DNA of 64,000 nt from Ophiostoma sp. CBS 140.51 (taxonomy: Eukaryota > Ascomycota > Sordariomycetes > Ophiostomatales > Ophiostomataceae), in NCBI GenBank assembly GCA_029298735.1, contig JANSLP010000117.1:25529-89528 (forward strand). The letters run 5' to 3'. The notes beneath the pieces were generated by a model. It was not told the origin of the DNA, searched no databases, and saw nothing but the letters and a program-made list of their open reading frames with translations. Position numbers and translations under genes: made by a program. This document shows positions 42,816-52,410 of the stretch, piece by piece. The stretch's first letter is position 1, and each line of letters begins with the position of its first letter.

Positions 42816-44108
42816 TCAATAGGTGTACTTCTCTGTTGGCAGCTCTGTGGGATTCATGGGACTGGCCAACTCGGCAGTGTTGGTAACATTGTTGTGTCCG
42901 TGCCTGCTATCGTGACCACCATTGCTGTGCCCCTGTACGTTTCCATTCATATTGTTGTCAATGCTGTCGTGGCGGTATGTTGAGTTTGTATGTGTCCAAG
43001 ACGGTGTCCTTGGTGGTGCGTTGAAACTGTAGCCGTTGAGTTGTTGCTGAGCGTAGGGCTGGTTTTGGTACTGCTGCCGTTGTGTGAAGGGGGGAGGTGG
43101 CTGATGAAAGCTGGACGATGAACTGCGACGGACTCCTCCAGCGCTGTACTGTTGTTGCTGAAGCTGCTGTTGTTGCAGGTGGAGATATTGCTGCTGCTCA
43201 TGTGACATGGGCGAGACAACATCGTCTTTGATAGCACCAGTATGAGGTGCAGCCAGTCCGGGGCCAGCGAGTCCTTGAGTGTTAATGCGGAGGGACCTGA
43301 CGCGTGGAGATAAAGGCGAGGGAACTGTTGATGATGGCGGCAGTGATGATGCGACAACCAATGTTTCCTGCTCTTGCTGCTGCAGCCTATCCACCTGTCT
43401 CCGCAATTGTCGGGCTCGACTGCAAGAGAAGGCGAACGCGACAAGCGAGGCCAGCAGCAAAGCGCCCAGCACGCCCGCAACAATGACAGTCACAAGTCGC
43501 TGGTTTCTGTCAAATCGGCCGCCACCACCACCGTTACCGTCACCCCGTGTCCATCCCGAGCTTGACGGAGATGGAGATGGGCTGCTGCTGTTGCTGCTCG
43601 TTGGTAAGGATGTAAACTGCCGGACGACAGCGCCCATTCCCCGTGCCAACGTAAAGTTCTTTTGTGCACAGCAGTCCGTCTTGTTGCACGACTTGCCAAA
43701 ACTGTCAAAACAACAGCACCAGGCACTGCCGCCGCAGGACAGGACTGTGTAGGTAGGCTGGACGGGCGCGCCTGCCACGTATGGACTCGCAGTGCCACAG
43801 TATTGCGGACAAGCCGGGTCAAGTCCTGTCGGGTCGGTGCACCCCTCGGCCCAGAAAGTGTTGTTGTCGGACCTTTGCGTAGCGAAGCAGACACCAGTAG
43901 CAAGACAAGCTTCTTGTTTGCTTTCGTCACAGCAGGCGGCGTGGGAGTCCGCCTGTCCCGTGGCGGCGGCGTTGCATGGCGTTCCCGAACTCTTTTGGCC
44001 GTTGATGGCGTAGCATTGTGCGTCGGCGAGGGTAGAGGGGAAGTGGACGAGGAGAAGGATGGTGGTCAGCGCGATTATTGTGGCTCGTGACCACATTTGT
44101 TGATGCAT
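42816..44108 (-). CDS. Cys-rich single-pass membrane protein, Gln-rich cytoplasmic tail
   Basis: 430 residues, one exon. I do not recognise a named family. A signal peptide (IIALTTILLLVHFPSTLADA, residues 11-30) is followed by an ectodomain to about 165 with many cysteines (pairs and triplets such as AACCDES, AWCCCFD, TDCCAQ) and N-glycosylation sites. A Ser/Pro and Gly-rich stalk (about 168-197) leads to one membrane span at about 205-229 (VTVIVAGVLGALLLASLVAFAFS), a basic RARQLRRQ stop-transfer, then a Gln/His/Asn-rich tail (LHLQQQQLQQQQ). This layout resembles fungal surface sensors such as the Wsc/Mid types, though the ectodomain shows no standard WSC spacing I can confirm. A signalling role is a guess from architecture. 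Confidence 0.8.
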   Translation of the reverse strand: MHQQMWSRATIIALTTILLLVHFPSTLADAQCYAINGQKSSGTPCNAAATGQADSHAACCDESKQEACLATGVCFATQRSDNNTFWAEGCTDPTGLDPACPQYCGTASPYVAGAPVQPTYTVLSCGGSAWCCCFDSFGKSCNKTDCCAQKNFTLARGMGAVVRQFTSLPTSSNSSSPSPSPSSSGWTRGDGNGGGGGRFDRNQRLVTVIVAGVLGALLLASLVAFAFSCSRARQLRRQVDRLQQQEQETLVVASSLPPSSTVPSPLSPRVRSLRINTQGLAGPGLAAPHTGAIKDDVVSPMSHEQQQYLHLQQQQLQQQQYSAGGVRRSSSSSFHQPPPPFTQRQQYQNQPYAQQQLNGYSFNAPPRTPSWTHTNSTYRHDSIDNNMNGNVQGHSNGGHDSRHGHNNVTNTAELASPMNPTELPTEKYTY

Positions 44109-45566
44109 TGTGATGGTTGAATGTAGCTTTCGTCAATATATTTTCGTCAATATATCATCTCCGCATCCTCCACTGCACAGTCTTTGGTCGATGTGGAGAA
44201 AGTGAAAGGAGAATAAAATCAAGGAAATTTAAGAGAGATCAGGAACCAGGAACCAGATATACATTGAAAGTCCCAGAGATGAGAGAAGGTCTGGGTCTCA
44301 CCTTTCCCTTCCTCTCCCTTATCACAGCCGCTGCCGTCCCTTGGCACGTCGTGGTCTGGCATGAACTCCTGTTTTCGAGCCGGGTCAAAGTGACAGTCGG
44401 GAGTTTGTTAGAGATGCGGCCGTGCACACTGTCGACTCTGGCTTTGACGTTGACGATCCTCTGCATAAAAAGGGGCAGTCCATTTAGCCAGGCCGATCTG
44501 TGGAAGATTATTCTGAAGCGATACGGGACCGAGAGGGCAGTGGAAGAGGAATTTAGAATACGAAAAGCCATCAAAAGATATAGGAATCCCATTTCTTGGC
44601 TTCACTGCCGTCATAATGAAACAAGGCAGTGCTTGCTCGTGAGTTTGAAGGAAATATCTCGGTGTGCCGACCTACACAACATCACGGCTTGAGATCCAGT
44701 GATGGGTAATAGATGAATAGTTATAAAGTGAATTTTATAGAAAATGACACTCCACGCTCATCAGTCTTGGCTGCAGCCTTCTCCTCACGGACGAGCATGC
44801 AACATCTCCAACTGTCCCAATTTCCATCAAACGGTTCGATCTCGCATTCCTCGCGTTGAAAACCAAAGTTGCCCGATTAGGAAATTCTCACTTACACGTA
44901 CCTGGCTCTGTAGGCAGCCAAGACTAGGCGATGGTGCGCTAATAATGTTAGTGTGAGTTGTCCCCTAGAAGCCCCGTAGGGCGCTGTAAGACGGTTCCTG
45001 AGGCGGTATCTGTAGGGCTCGATGAACGCAGGCCAAGCAGCCAAGCCATTCACATGCTTCTTACCCATGTCTATTACTATATCATCTCTTTCTAATATGT
45101 GTTTTCTATTATTGTCTGTCTCTTTTTCGAGTTGTTATTTGCCCTCTTTGCCTCGTATTTCTTGTCGACTTTCTTCTTTGTCGTCTCCTTGTGGCTAGAA
45201 TAAGCTTCCACTAAAGACAGCTTTCGCGCTAAAAGGAAGGCAAGTTCAGCAGCGCTGCCTTACAGGTGCCGAGGTGCACTAAAGCCGCCCAATGACGAGC
45301 TGGCTGAGGCTCCACGTGTAAGCCATTTCTACTCACCGATGACGGATGCTAGTTCTTCTCTCTTTTTATTGTTTTACCAACCTCAATACGACGTTCATGA
45401 CATACGTACTTCTCGCAAGTGTAGTTACAACGTCAAACGGCCATAGAACGGTCTTTTCTGCTACTCGGCGATGATAATTGACCATGTTAACACAAGGTAT
45501 CCAAGGCGAGCGTAGCATTCGATAAAGCGATTGACAGGGTCGACAGGGCAAGGCCGTGATCGTCCT

Positions 45567-45592
45567 GATAGCGGGATAAGTATTCCGCTATC
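45567..45592. repeat. Hairpin, 8-bp perfect stem
   Basis: GATAGCGG at 45567-45574 and CCGCTATC at 45585-45592, with a 10-base loop. The stem extends by one more pair after a mismatch. Confidence 0.7.
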
Positions 45593-45639
45593 CATGTTTT
45601 TCGCTGTTCGACGGCGATTTCCGGTTCTACCCATGCAAG

Positions 45640-45671
45640 CGAGAAAAACGAGGCATTTCATGTTTTTCTCG
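45640..45671. repeat. Hairpin, 10-bp perfect stem
   Basis: CGAGAAAAAC at 45640-45649 and GTTTTTCTCG at 45662-45671, 12-base loop, 48 bp after the previous hairpin. Confidence 0.7.
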
Positions 45672-46127
45672 TTGCATTCTGTAGTTTCTGCACTTCTGCA
45701 CAGGACTTTCCTAATCGGTCTAGCTACACTCAGCTCCTGCCTTTTGACAGTCCATCTCGTACGCCGAACATCTCGGTCTTTCCTATTTTGACTACCATCA
45801 CACCTTGATGCTGCATCACTCTTTCCTCTTCTTTCTTTCGTCATGCTGCATGGCGTGCCGTTTTTCCAGGATCCACGCACGTGGGGCAGGAACGGGATAG
45901 CAAAAGCTTGAGAGGCGGGGAAGGCACGGGAGGTCTTCGAAAAAAACAAACAATTACGAGGAAAGCGATAGTTGGGATGCAAGTCAATCAATCAACGCCG
46001 ACCGCGGCTTATCCAAAAGTATTTTACATCGTGCTACGTGGGCTAAGACAGCAATTACCTCACAAGGCACGGCCCAATAGGTGTCTGGCCCAGCAGGGTG
46101 GTGATCGGCACTGTAAGTCTGCAGTCA

Positions 46128-46135
46128 TATAAATA
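46128..46135 (+). promoter_or_regulatory. TATA box of the histidine acid phosphatase gene
   Basis: TATAAATA 146 bp before the ATG at 46274. Confidence 0.6.
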
Positions 46136-46273
46136 AGCTCCATCCAGCTTTTCCTTGTCGATTATTTTTTTTCTCACGATCGGCAGGACTGAGCATTTTT
46201 ACCTCCTCTTTCCCATTGTCGCCTCTCTCTTCACTTCATTAACCTTTCTCTCTGCTTCATCCCCCTCACTACC

Positions 46274-47860
46274 ATGAAGTGCCAGGTCTGCCTCGTTTCT
46301 CTGGCTCTAGCCGGCAGCGCTGTCGGCAGCTCGCTAGCCACTGACCTCAACACCATTTCCAAGTTCTGGGGCCAGCTCTCGCCGTACTTTGACAACGACG
46401 AAGACTATTTCGGTGTCAATGATGTTGGCATCCCCGAAGGTTGCGGCCTCGAGCAAGCTCACGTTCTCCAGCGCCATGCCCAACGCTTCGGTACTGGCGA
46501 GTTTGACGACGCGCCCAACGATGCGGCGTTTGCCGACAAGGTTGCTGCCGCCAAAAGCAATGGCAGCTTCACGGGTCCCCTCGCCTTCCTCAACAACTAC
46601 CGTTACCTCATGACTGAGTCCTACCTGACCGGCATCGGTGCCAACACCGAGTTTGCTCGTGGTGTCGGCTTCTGGAATCAGTACGGTCGGCTGCTGTACA
46701 ACGCTACAGCCGGCCAAGTCTCGTACAATGCCACCAGCCCGGGCGCTTTGGATGCATCGAGCCAGCCTGTGCTGCGCACCACAAGCCAGAGCCGTATCTG
46801 GAACTCGCAGATTTCGTGGGCTCTGGGTTTCTTTGGCCCCTCGTTCCAGCCGGTCACTGTCCCCGACCCGACATTGTCAAATTGGACTGCTCCGTTCAAG
46901 GTTGTGGTCATCCCCGAGGGCGGCACTGAGAACAACACCTTGGCTTCGTACGACAGCTGCCACAATGACGGCCAAGAGCCCATTATCGACCTGGGCGACG
47001 TCGAGATGTGGCCATACGTCGGATCGTACCTCCAGGTGGCCACGGCTCGTCTCCAGAAATACGTCCCCTCGGGCTTCAACTTGACTACCAACGATACCTA
47101 CGCCATGCAGAGTATCTGTGCCTACGAGACGGCCTTCCTTGGTGATTCGGGCTTTTGCAAGCTGTTCACACTCGATGAGTGGGCGGGTTTTGAGGTCACT
47201 CTGGACGCCGAGTACTACTACGATTATTCGTATGGCAACCCGACCGGCCGTGCCCAGGGCATCGGCTACCTCCAGGAACTGCTGGCCCGTCTGACGAACC
47301 AGTACATTCCCGTGAGCAATTCGAGCGTCAACTCTACCATTACCGACAACGCCGAGGACTTCCCTCTGGGCGCCAAATTCTATGCCGATTTCTCTCATGA
47401 CGACATTATCATTTCCGTGCTCACGGCCATGTCCCTTGACTACTTCCGCGACGCGCCGCCGCTGGGTGCCAACTCGTGGCCGCCCAACCCCAACCGCAAC
47501 TTTGTCCTGTCGCACCTCACGCCCTTTGGCGGTCATCTCATTACAGAGGTCTACAGCTGCAGCAGCGCCGACCCCGATGCCGTCACCGAGCACACGACCG
47601 TCTACAGCAACCCGGACACCAGCAACGCCACCCACAAGTTTGTCCGTTTGCGGCTCAACAACGGCATTCTGCCACTGCACACCATCCGTGGCGGCAAGTG
47701 TGCGGGGCGGACAGACGGGTTCTGTGCCCTCGAGGACTTTGTCATGAGCCAGGCGAATGCGACGGCGCTGGCCAACTATGCGTATGCGTGCACGGGCAAC
47801 TACACGTTGAGTGATCCGTTTGATGGCAAGGACTATGATGGAACCATTTTCGAGTCGTGA
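46274..47860 (+). CDS. Secreted histidine acid phosphatase (phytase-like)
   Basis: 528 residues, one exon. The signal peptide is MKCQVCLVSLALAGSAVGSS. The family motif RHGxRxP appears as VLQRHAQRFG, with the phosphate-accepting H68 and R67 and R71 kept; the usual Gly and Pro are Ala and Gly-adjacent Phe. The proton donor motif is DFSHDDII, H375-D376. Many N-x-S/T sites and cysteines suit a glycosylated secreted enzyme. It would remove phosphate from monoesters such as phytate outside the cell or at the wall. A related membrane-anchored enzyme lies at 55.8 kb; shared segments such as CPYETVAYG/CAYETAFLG, DEWVGFGY/DEWAGFEV and RAxGIGYxQE indicate paralogy. The stop codon overlaps a GAGCGAAGCGA motif. 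Confidence 0.92.
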   Translation: MKCQVCLVSLALAGSAVGSSLATDLNTISKFWGQLSPYFDNDEDYFGVNDVGIPEGCGLEQAHVLQRHAQRFGTGEFDDAPNDAAFADKVAAAKSNGSFTGPLAFLNNYRYLMTESYLTGIGANTEFARGVGFWNQYGRLLYNATAGQVSYNATSPGALDASSQPVLRTTSQSRIWNSQISWALGFFGPSFQPVTVPDPTLSNWTAPFKVVVIPEGGTENNTLASYDSCHNDGQEPIIDLGDVEMWPYVGSYLQVATARLQKYVPSGFNLTTNDTYAMQSICAYETAFLGDSGFCKLFTLDEWAGFEVTLDAEYYYDYSYGNPTGRAQGIGYLQELLARLTNQYIPVSNSSVNSTITDNAEDFPLGAKFYADFSHDDIIISVLTAMSLDYFRDAPPLGANSWPPNPNRNFVLSHLTPFGGHLITEVYSCSSADPDAVTEHTTVYSNPDTSNATHKFVRLRLNNGILPLHTIRGGKCAGRTDGFCALEDFVMSQANATALANYAYACTGNYTLSDPFDGKDYDGTIFES

Positions 47861-49570
47861 GCGAAGCGAACGGCGAGTGAAGAAAGAAAAAGAAAAGTGT
47901 GAGCCACGAACGAAATGAGGAAGAGAAAATCGAGTGAGCGTAGCGAGCGAGGAAAAGTAGATGTAATGCAACAGCAAATACTAGATAATAACCCGAAAGG
48001 GAACCATGGAATGGAATCACGATTGACGATAAAGGAAAGGATAAAGTGAGAGAGGAGAGAAAGAGAGTACTTCGTAGAGAAACATCCGACTGCCTCTATC
48101 TGTTAACTGTCCCTCGTTCTTACCTCGGATGGAGCCGGCGGCGTGCGTACTTGCCCCCGCCGTTGCATGTCGGAGGCCGGAGCAAGTCGTACGGGGAAAT
48201 TCAACTGGTCTCGTTAGGCAAAACAAAATAAGGCAAGCACGAGTCAGGTCGTACTGCAGTTGACTTGAAAAGTAGCTGCATTGGACTCCATCGCAACTGC
48301 CTGTCCGTCGTGTTTTTGTGTGCTTTCCTTTTGCCTTTTACTTGCTTCGACGTGTCCTTGCTAAACCACCTTCCGGAACAGGAAGATGACGCTGCCCATC
48401 GCTGCGGAGAAGGTCGCAATCTAGCCCTGGTCGTGCTGGTGTATCGCGGCGCGGGAAAGAGCGATCCACTTGCTGGGCATCTCTTGATTTCCTCTATTCC
48501 CCATACCCACAGAGCCACACACTCTTAACCACCCTCAACCACTCTCTAGATTAGCCGGCAGGTCACTTGACGCCGTGACCACCAACCATTCACATCCTCC
48601 GGCAGGCGGGCGATAAACGACGTTCCGCGATAAGATATACGACTTTCAGACGGCATTCTTATCCCAGATACGCGCACTTTCTGCCTTTTCTCAATACTTT
48701 GTGTCCCTCTTCTCTCCCTTCCCCTCGGTGGATCTCGCAGCGGCACGATGCCTCCGCAGAGTCTATCCTCCGCAAAACGCCACCCGCAAATGCCGTGTAC
48801 GACCCCAGCGACCATGTTGACTCCATCGCTCTTTCCTGGTTTGTCGCCTTTTTTGTCGGTTCTTGTGTCTCGCTCCTTGCCTCGCTCGCCTCACCCCATC
48901 ACACCTGCCCTGCCTTGCACTTTAACGTTGCACATCTCCTTCCTCTTTTTCTCTTTTCTCTCCATCTCTGCTCCCATTTCCCCCTCCTTTTGTTTTGCTC
49001 CTTCCCCCTCATTCTCACGCGAGCTTCCTTTCCAGGGAACCCATTTTGGCGGCCTTTGAGACTTGAGAGAGTCCATTGCCACACACAACGCCGCACGGTG
49101 CTGCAACCAACGAATAGCACATGATGCGCCCTGGTACTCAGTAGCTTACAGACCATGATTAATTGCACACACTTCCCAACAGACAACCGCTCGGTATATC
49201 ACCAGGGATGTACCACGGGAATATATCTACCCCAGTACGGAGTGACCAGTATGGAGACCCAGTACGGATCGCTCCTGCCCTCTTCACCCCGCGTGTCTAT
49301 ATATGTAGCCGTAAATACCCACGCGGGAAGGAGCGACGGGTGAAATTTAAAAAGAAGAAAGGGCCATCATCAGATAACGGGAAACGTAAGGAAAGAGCAC
49401 TCGTGGTACTCGTGGCACTCCACTATCCTGTGTATTACCGCACACGGAAGCTTCGATCGTCACGGCATTGACTCTTCCTCTCCTGTCTCCGATCTCCTTT
49501 TCCCTAAACATCCCCCTTTCTCATTTTCATCAATCTCCCTCCACCGACCTCTCAACTCCCTACCGCCATC
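47861..49570. other. Intergenic region upstream of the OPT gene
   Basis: About 1.7 kb. Two GAGCG-AGCGA motifs lie at 47859-47869 and 47936-47952. A CT-rich stretch runs from 48690 to 49030. Motifs of the GTACGGAGT type occur at 49235-49244 and nearby, with a TATATAT at 49299-49305. Open frames such as 48699-49124 show no domain. Confidence 0.55.
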
Positions 49571-52255
49571 ATGGCCAACTCGGCGAGAGAAGTCCCGTCA
49601 CCTGGCGATGGACCATCACCTCTGTCACCGCCCGTCGAGGTCTTTGGTGCCCCGGAGATCTCCACTGTCGACGAAGAGAAGCAGCCTCCTCGCGTTTCGG
49701 CTCATGAACAAATTGGTGACCAAATTCCGCCGGAACTTCTTGCTGAGCTTGCCCCCAATGGCGAAGGCGAGTACATTCGCCGCCTCGTCAGTGAGATGAC
49801 TGAGGAAGAAGCCTATGCCATTGTCCAAGAGGGTCTCCGCTTCTTCAGCGACGACTGGAACTTCCCATCCGACATGCGTGAGCGCATGCAGCGTCTCGTC
49901 ACCGAAGGCCCCAAGCAATACGGTCCGTTTTATGACCGCGATCTGCGCATCGACGCCGTCATGCTTCGCTACTCGTCGCCCTACCCTGGTGTCCGCGCCG
50001 TTGCCGACCCTCAAGACGACGACAGTGTCCATGTCGAGACCATTCGCGCCTACTTTTTGGGTGTCAGCTGGGCCGTCATTGGCACGTTTGTCTCGACTTT
50101 CTTCAACAGTCGCTTCCCTTCCATTAGCCTGAGCGGCTCTGTTATCCAGATCTTGCTGTACCCATGTGCCAAGTTCCTGGTGTTTGTCCTGCCTGACTGG
50201 GGCGTCACCATTGCCGGCACACGTCATTCGCTCAACCCGGGTCCCTGGACTTTCAAAGAGCAAATGTTTGCCACAATCACCTACAATGTCGCCATCTACA
50301 CCTCCAACGCCTACACGATGATCTTGGTGCAGCGCTCGCCTGTCTACTATGGCGAGACATTTATTACTGTCGGCTACCAGCTGATGCTCACCTTCTTTGT
50401 GCAGCTCATGGGCATGGGTTTTGCCGGCTATCTGCGCCGCTTCAGTGTCTACCCCGTCAAGGCTCTGTGGCCGACTGTCTTGCCCATCATTGCCATGAAC
50501 CGCGCCCTCACGCGGCCTGACACTCGCGAGGAGTCGGCCAACGGCTGGACCATCTCGCGCTACCGCTTCTTCTGTTACTGCGCGCTCGGCATGTTCTTCT
50601 ACTACTGGCTGCCTGGCTACCTCTTCACGGCCCTCTCGACCTTCAACTGGATGACCTGGATCGCACCCAGCAATGTCACGCTGGCCATCCTGACGGGCTC
50701 GTCTCTCGGCCTTGGTCTGTTCAACCCCATCACGACCTTTGACTGGAACGTGGCCACATCTTCCTACGCTGCTCTCGCCCAGCCCTTCTTCAGTACCGCC
50801 ACCATGTACGTTGGCAGTCTGTTGGGCGGCATGATTATTCTCGGCATCTACTACAGCAACATGTACAACACGGCCTATCTGCCCATCAACTCGTCCTCCG
50901 CCTTTGCCAACAATGCTACCACTTTTGAGGTCAAGAACGTCATTGTCAACAACACCTTTGTCGAGTCACTCTACCAAGAGTACTCGCCGCCCTTTTACAC
51001 GGCTGGCTACATCCTGACCGTCGGCGCGAACTTTGCCTTCTACCCCGTCTACTTTTTGTACATCATGCTCAACCAGTGGAAGACAATGTCCGAGGCCTAT
51101 GTCAACTTCTACAAGGGCTTGCGCTACGGCCGTGGCAACTACGAGGGCGCCAACGACGTTCACAGCCGCATGATGGCCCGCTACAAGGAGGTTCCCGACT
51201 GGTGGTTCCTTTTGATTCTCGTCCTCGCTGTCGTCGTGTCCGTCGTCTTTTTGCACATCTACCCGCTCGACACACCCGTCTGGCTCGTGTTTCTAGTGCT
51301 CGGCATCAACTTGGTCTTTGCCGTCCCATTGTCGTTCTTGTCGGCCACTACCGGCACCAACCTGGGACTTGGCTCTCTGATCCAAGTCGTCACCGGCTAC
51401 CTCCTGCCCGGCAACCCCAACGCTTTCCTGTTTGCCCAGACGCTCGGCTCATGGGCCCTCGCTGGCTACGGCGACAACTACGTCCAGGACAACAAGATGG
51501 CCCATTACGTCAAGATTGCGCCTCGTGCCGTCTTCCGTGGCCAGATTGGCACCATTATCATTACCTGCTTCGTCGCCGTCGCCACCCAAAACTTTATCCT
51601 GGAGCACGTCAAGGGTCTCTGCACACCCGACCAGCCCAGCCGCTTTACCTGTGCCAACGACGGCAACCCTCTATATGCCTCCTCGCTCATGTGGGGTCTG
51701 CTGGGCTCCAACCGCATGTTTGGCTCGCTCTACCCGCTCTTCAAGTGGTGCTTCCTCATCGGTGCCTTGATCGCCATTGTCTTCCTCATCGGTCAGGGCT
51801 ACGGTCCCATCTACCTGCCCCGTGCCCGTGTCTACCTGCGCGACCGTGTCCTGTCCGCCCGCATGTTCCGCATTCTCGACGCCACGCTCTTCCCCACCAT
51901 CGGTTCCCTGCTCTGGCTCAATCCCGTCCTCGTCATCCAGGGTATCCAGCATTGGGCCCCCTCCAACATGTCCTACAAGACGCCCGGTATGATTTTGAGT
52001 TTCATTTTCATGTACTGGCTGCCCCGTCACCGCTTAGCCTGGTGGGAACGTTACAACTACACCTTGTCGGCCGCCCTGACAGCTGGTGTTGCTGTGAGTG
52101 CTCTCGTCATGTTCTTTGCCATTGGCTACAACCCAGTCAGCCTGACTTGGTGGGGCAACACCGTAAGCGGTGCTGGTGTTGACGGTAAGGGTGCGGCCAA
52201 CCTGCCGCTGCCCGACCGTGGCTACTTTGGTCCCGACAAGGGGACGTTCCCATAA
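49571..52255 (+). CDS. OPT-family oligopeptide transporter
   Basis: 894 residues, one exon, start context CATCATGG. A soluble N-terminus of about 140 residues is followed by 14 or more hydrophobic spans. The OPT signature SLNPGPWTFKEQ lies near residue 220, after the first spans (VSWAVIGTFVSTFFNSRFPS). Other family segments are WTISRYRFF, YLPINSSSAFANN, SEAYVNFYKGLRYG and GNPNAFLFAQTLGSWALAGYGDNYVQDNKMAHYVKIAPR. These transporters import tetra/pentapeptides, glutathione or metal chelates, driven by the proton gradient, at the plasma membrane. The substrate cannot be told from sequence. It lies between phosphatase genes and next to a P450. Confidence 0.96.
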   Translation: MANSAREVPSPGDGPSPLSPPVEVFGAPEISTVDEEKQPPRVSAHEQIGDQIPPELLAELAPNGEGEYIRRLVSEMTEEEAYAIVQEGLRFFSDDWNFPSDMRERMQRLVTEGPKQYGPFYDRDLRIDAVMLRYSSPYPGVRAVADPQDDDSVHVETIRAYFLGVSWAVIGTFVSTFFNSRFPSISLSGSVIQILLYPCAKFLVFVLPDWGVTIAGTRHSLNPGPWTFKEQMFATITYNVAIYTSNAYTMILVQRSPVYYGETFITVGYQLMLTFFVQLMGMGFAGYLRRFSVYPVKALWPTVLPIIAMNRALTRPDTREESANGWTISRYRFFCYCALGMFFYYWLPGYLFTALSTFNWMTWIAPSNVTLAILTGSSLGLGLFNPITTFDWNVATSSYAALAQPFFSTATMYVGSLLGGMIILGIYYSNMYNTAYLPINSSSAFANNATTFEVKNVIVNNTFVESLYQEYSPPFYTAGYILTVGANFAFYPVYFLYIMLNQWKTMSEAYVNFYKGLRYGRGNYEGANDVHSRMMARYKEVPDWWFLLILVLAVVVSVVFLHIYPLDTPVWLVFLVLGINLVFAVPLSFLSATTGTNLGLGSLIQVVTGYLLPGNPNAFLFAQTLGSWALAGYGDNYVQDNKMAHYVKIAPRAVFRGQIGTIIITCFVAVATQNFILEHVKGLCTPDQPSRFTCANDGNPLYASSLMWGLLGSNRMFGSLYPLFKWCFLIGALIAIVFLIGQGYGPIYLPRARVYLRDRVLSARMFRILDATLFPTIGSLLWLNPVLVIQGIQHWAPSNMSYKTPGMILSFIFMYWLPRHRLAWWERYNYTLSAALTAGVAVSALVMFFAIGYNPVSLTWWGNTVSGAGVDGKGAANLPLPDRGYFGPDKGTFP

Positions 52256-52410
52256 AGAGGTGGTGGCAGAACGGACTCGCAGGCGGTTTTATGAGAAACG
52301 TTGGAGAAAAGAAGGTATTGGACCTATGTGAAGGATATCTTGTTGGTAAAGGTTATGATTTGCTATGCTACGCTATGAATATACGACTATCTACTTTTAC
52401 TTGTCTTGCT

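Larger units (their letters stand above)
44109..46273. other. Divergent intergenic region with hairpins
   Basis: About 2.2 kb. An open frame at 44117-44692 has no upstream ATG at its 5' end (begins TTG) and no domain, so it is not called. It holds a CACGTG at 45313-45318, two hairpins at 45567-45592 and 45640-45671, and a TATA element at 46128-46135. Confidence 0.55.

Noticed and set aside
44117..44692. 191-codon frame right of the membrane protein gene
   Set aside because: Begins at TTG, overlaps the promoter of a divergent gene, and has no recognisable domain.
46877..47977. 366-codon frame antisense to the histidine acid phosphatase
   Set aside because: Shadow of the coding strand; begins in the 3' flank and shows no motif.
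51076..52182. 368-codon open frame overlapping the OPT gene in another frame
   Set aside because: Arg/Pro/His-rich composition typical of a shifted frame in GC-rich coding DNA.
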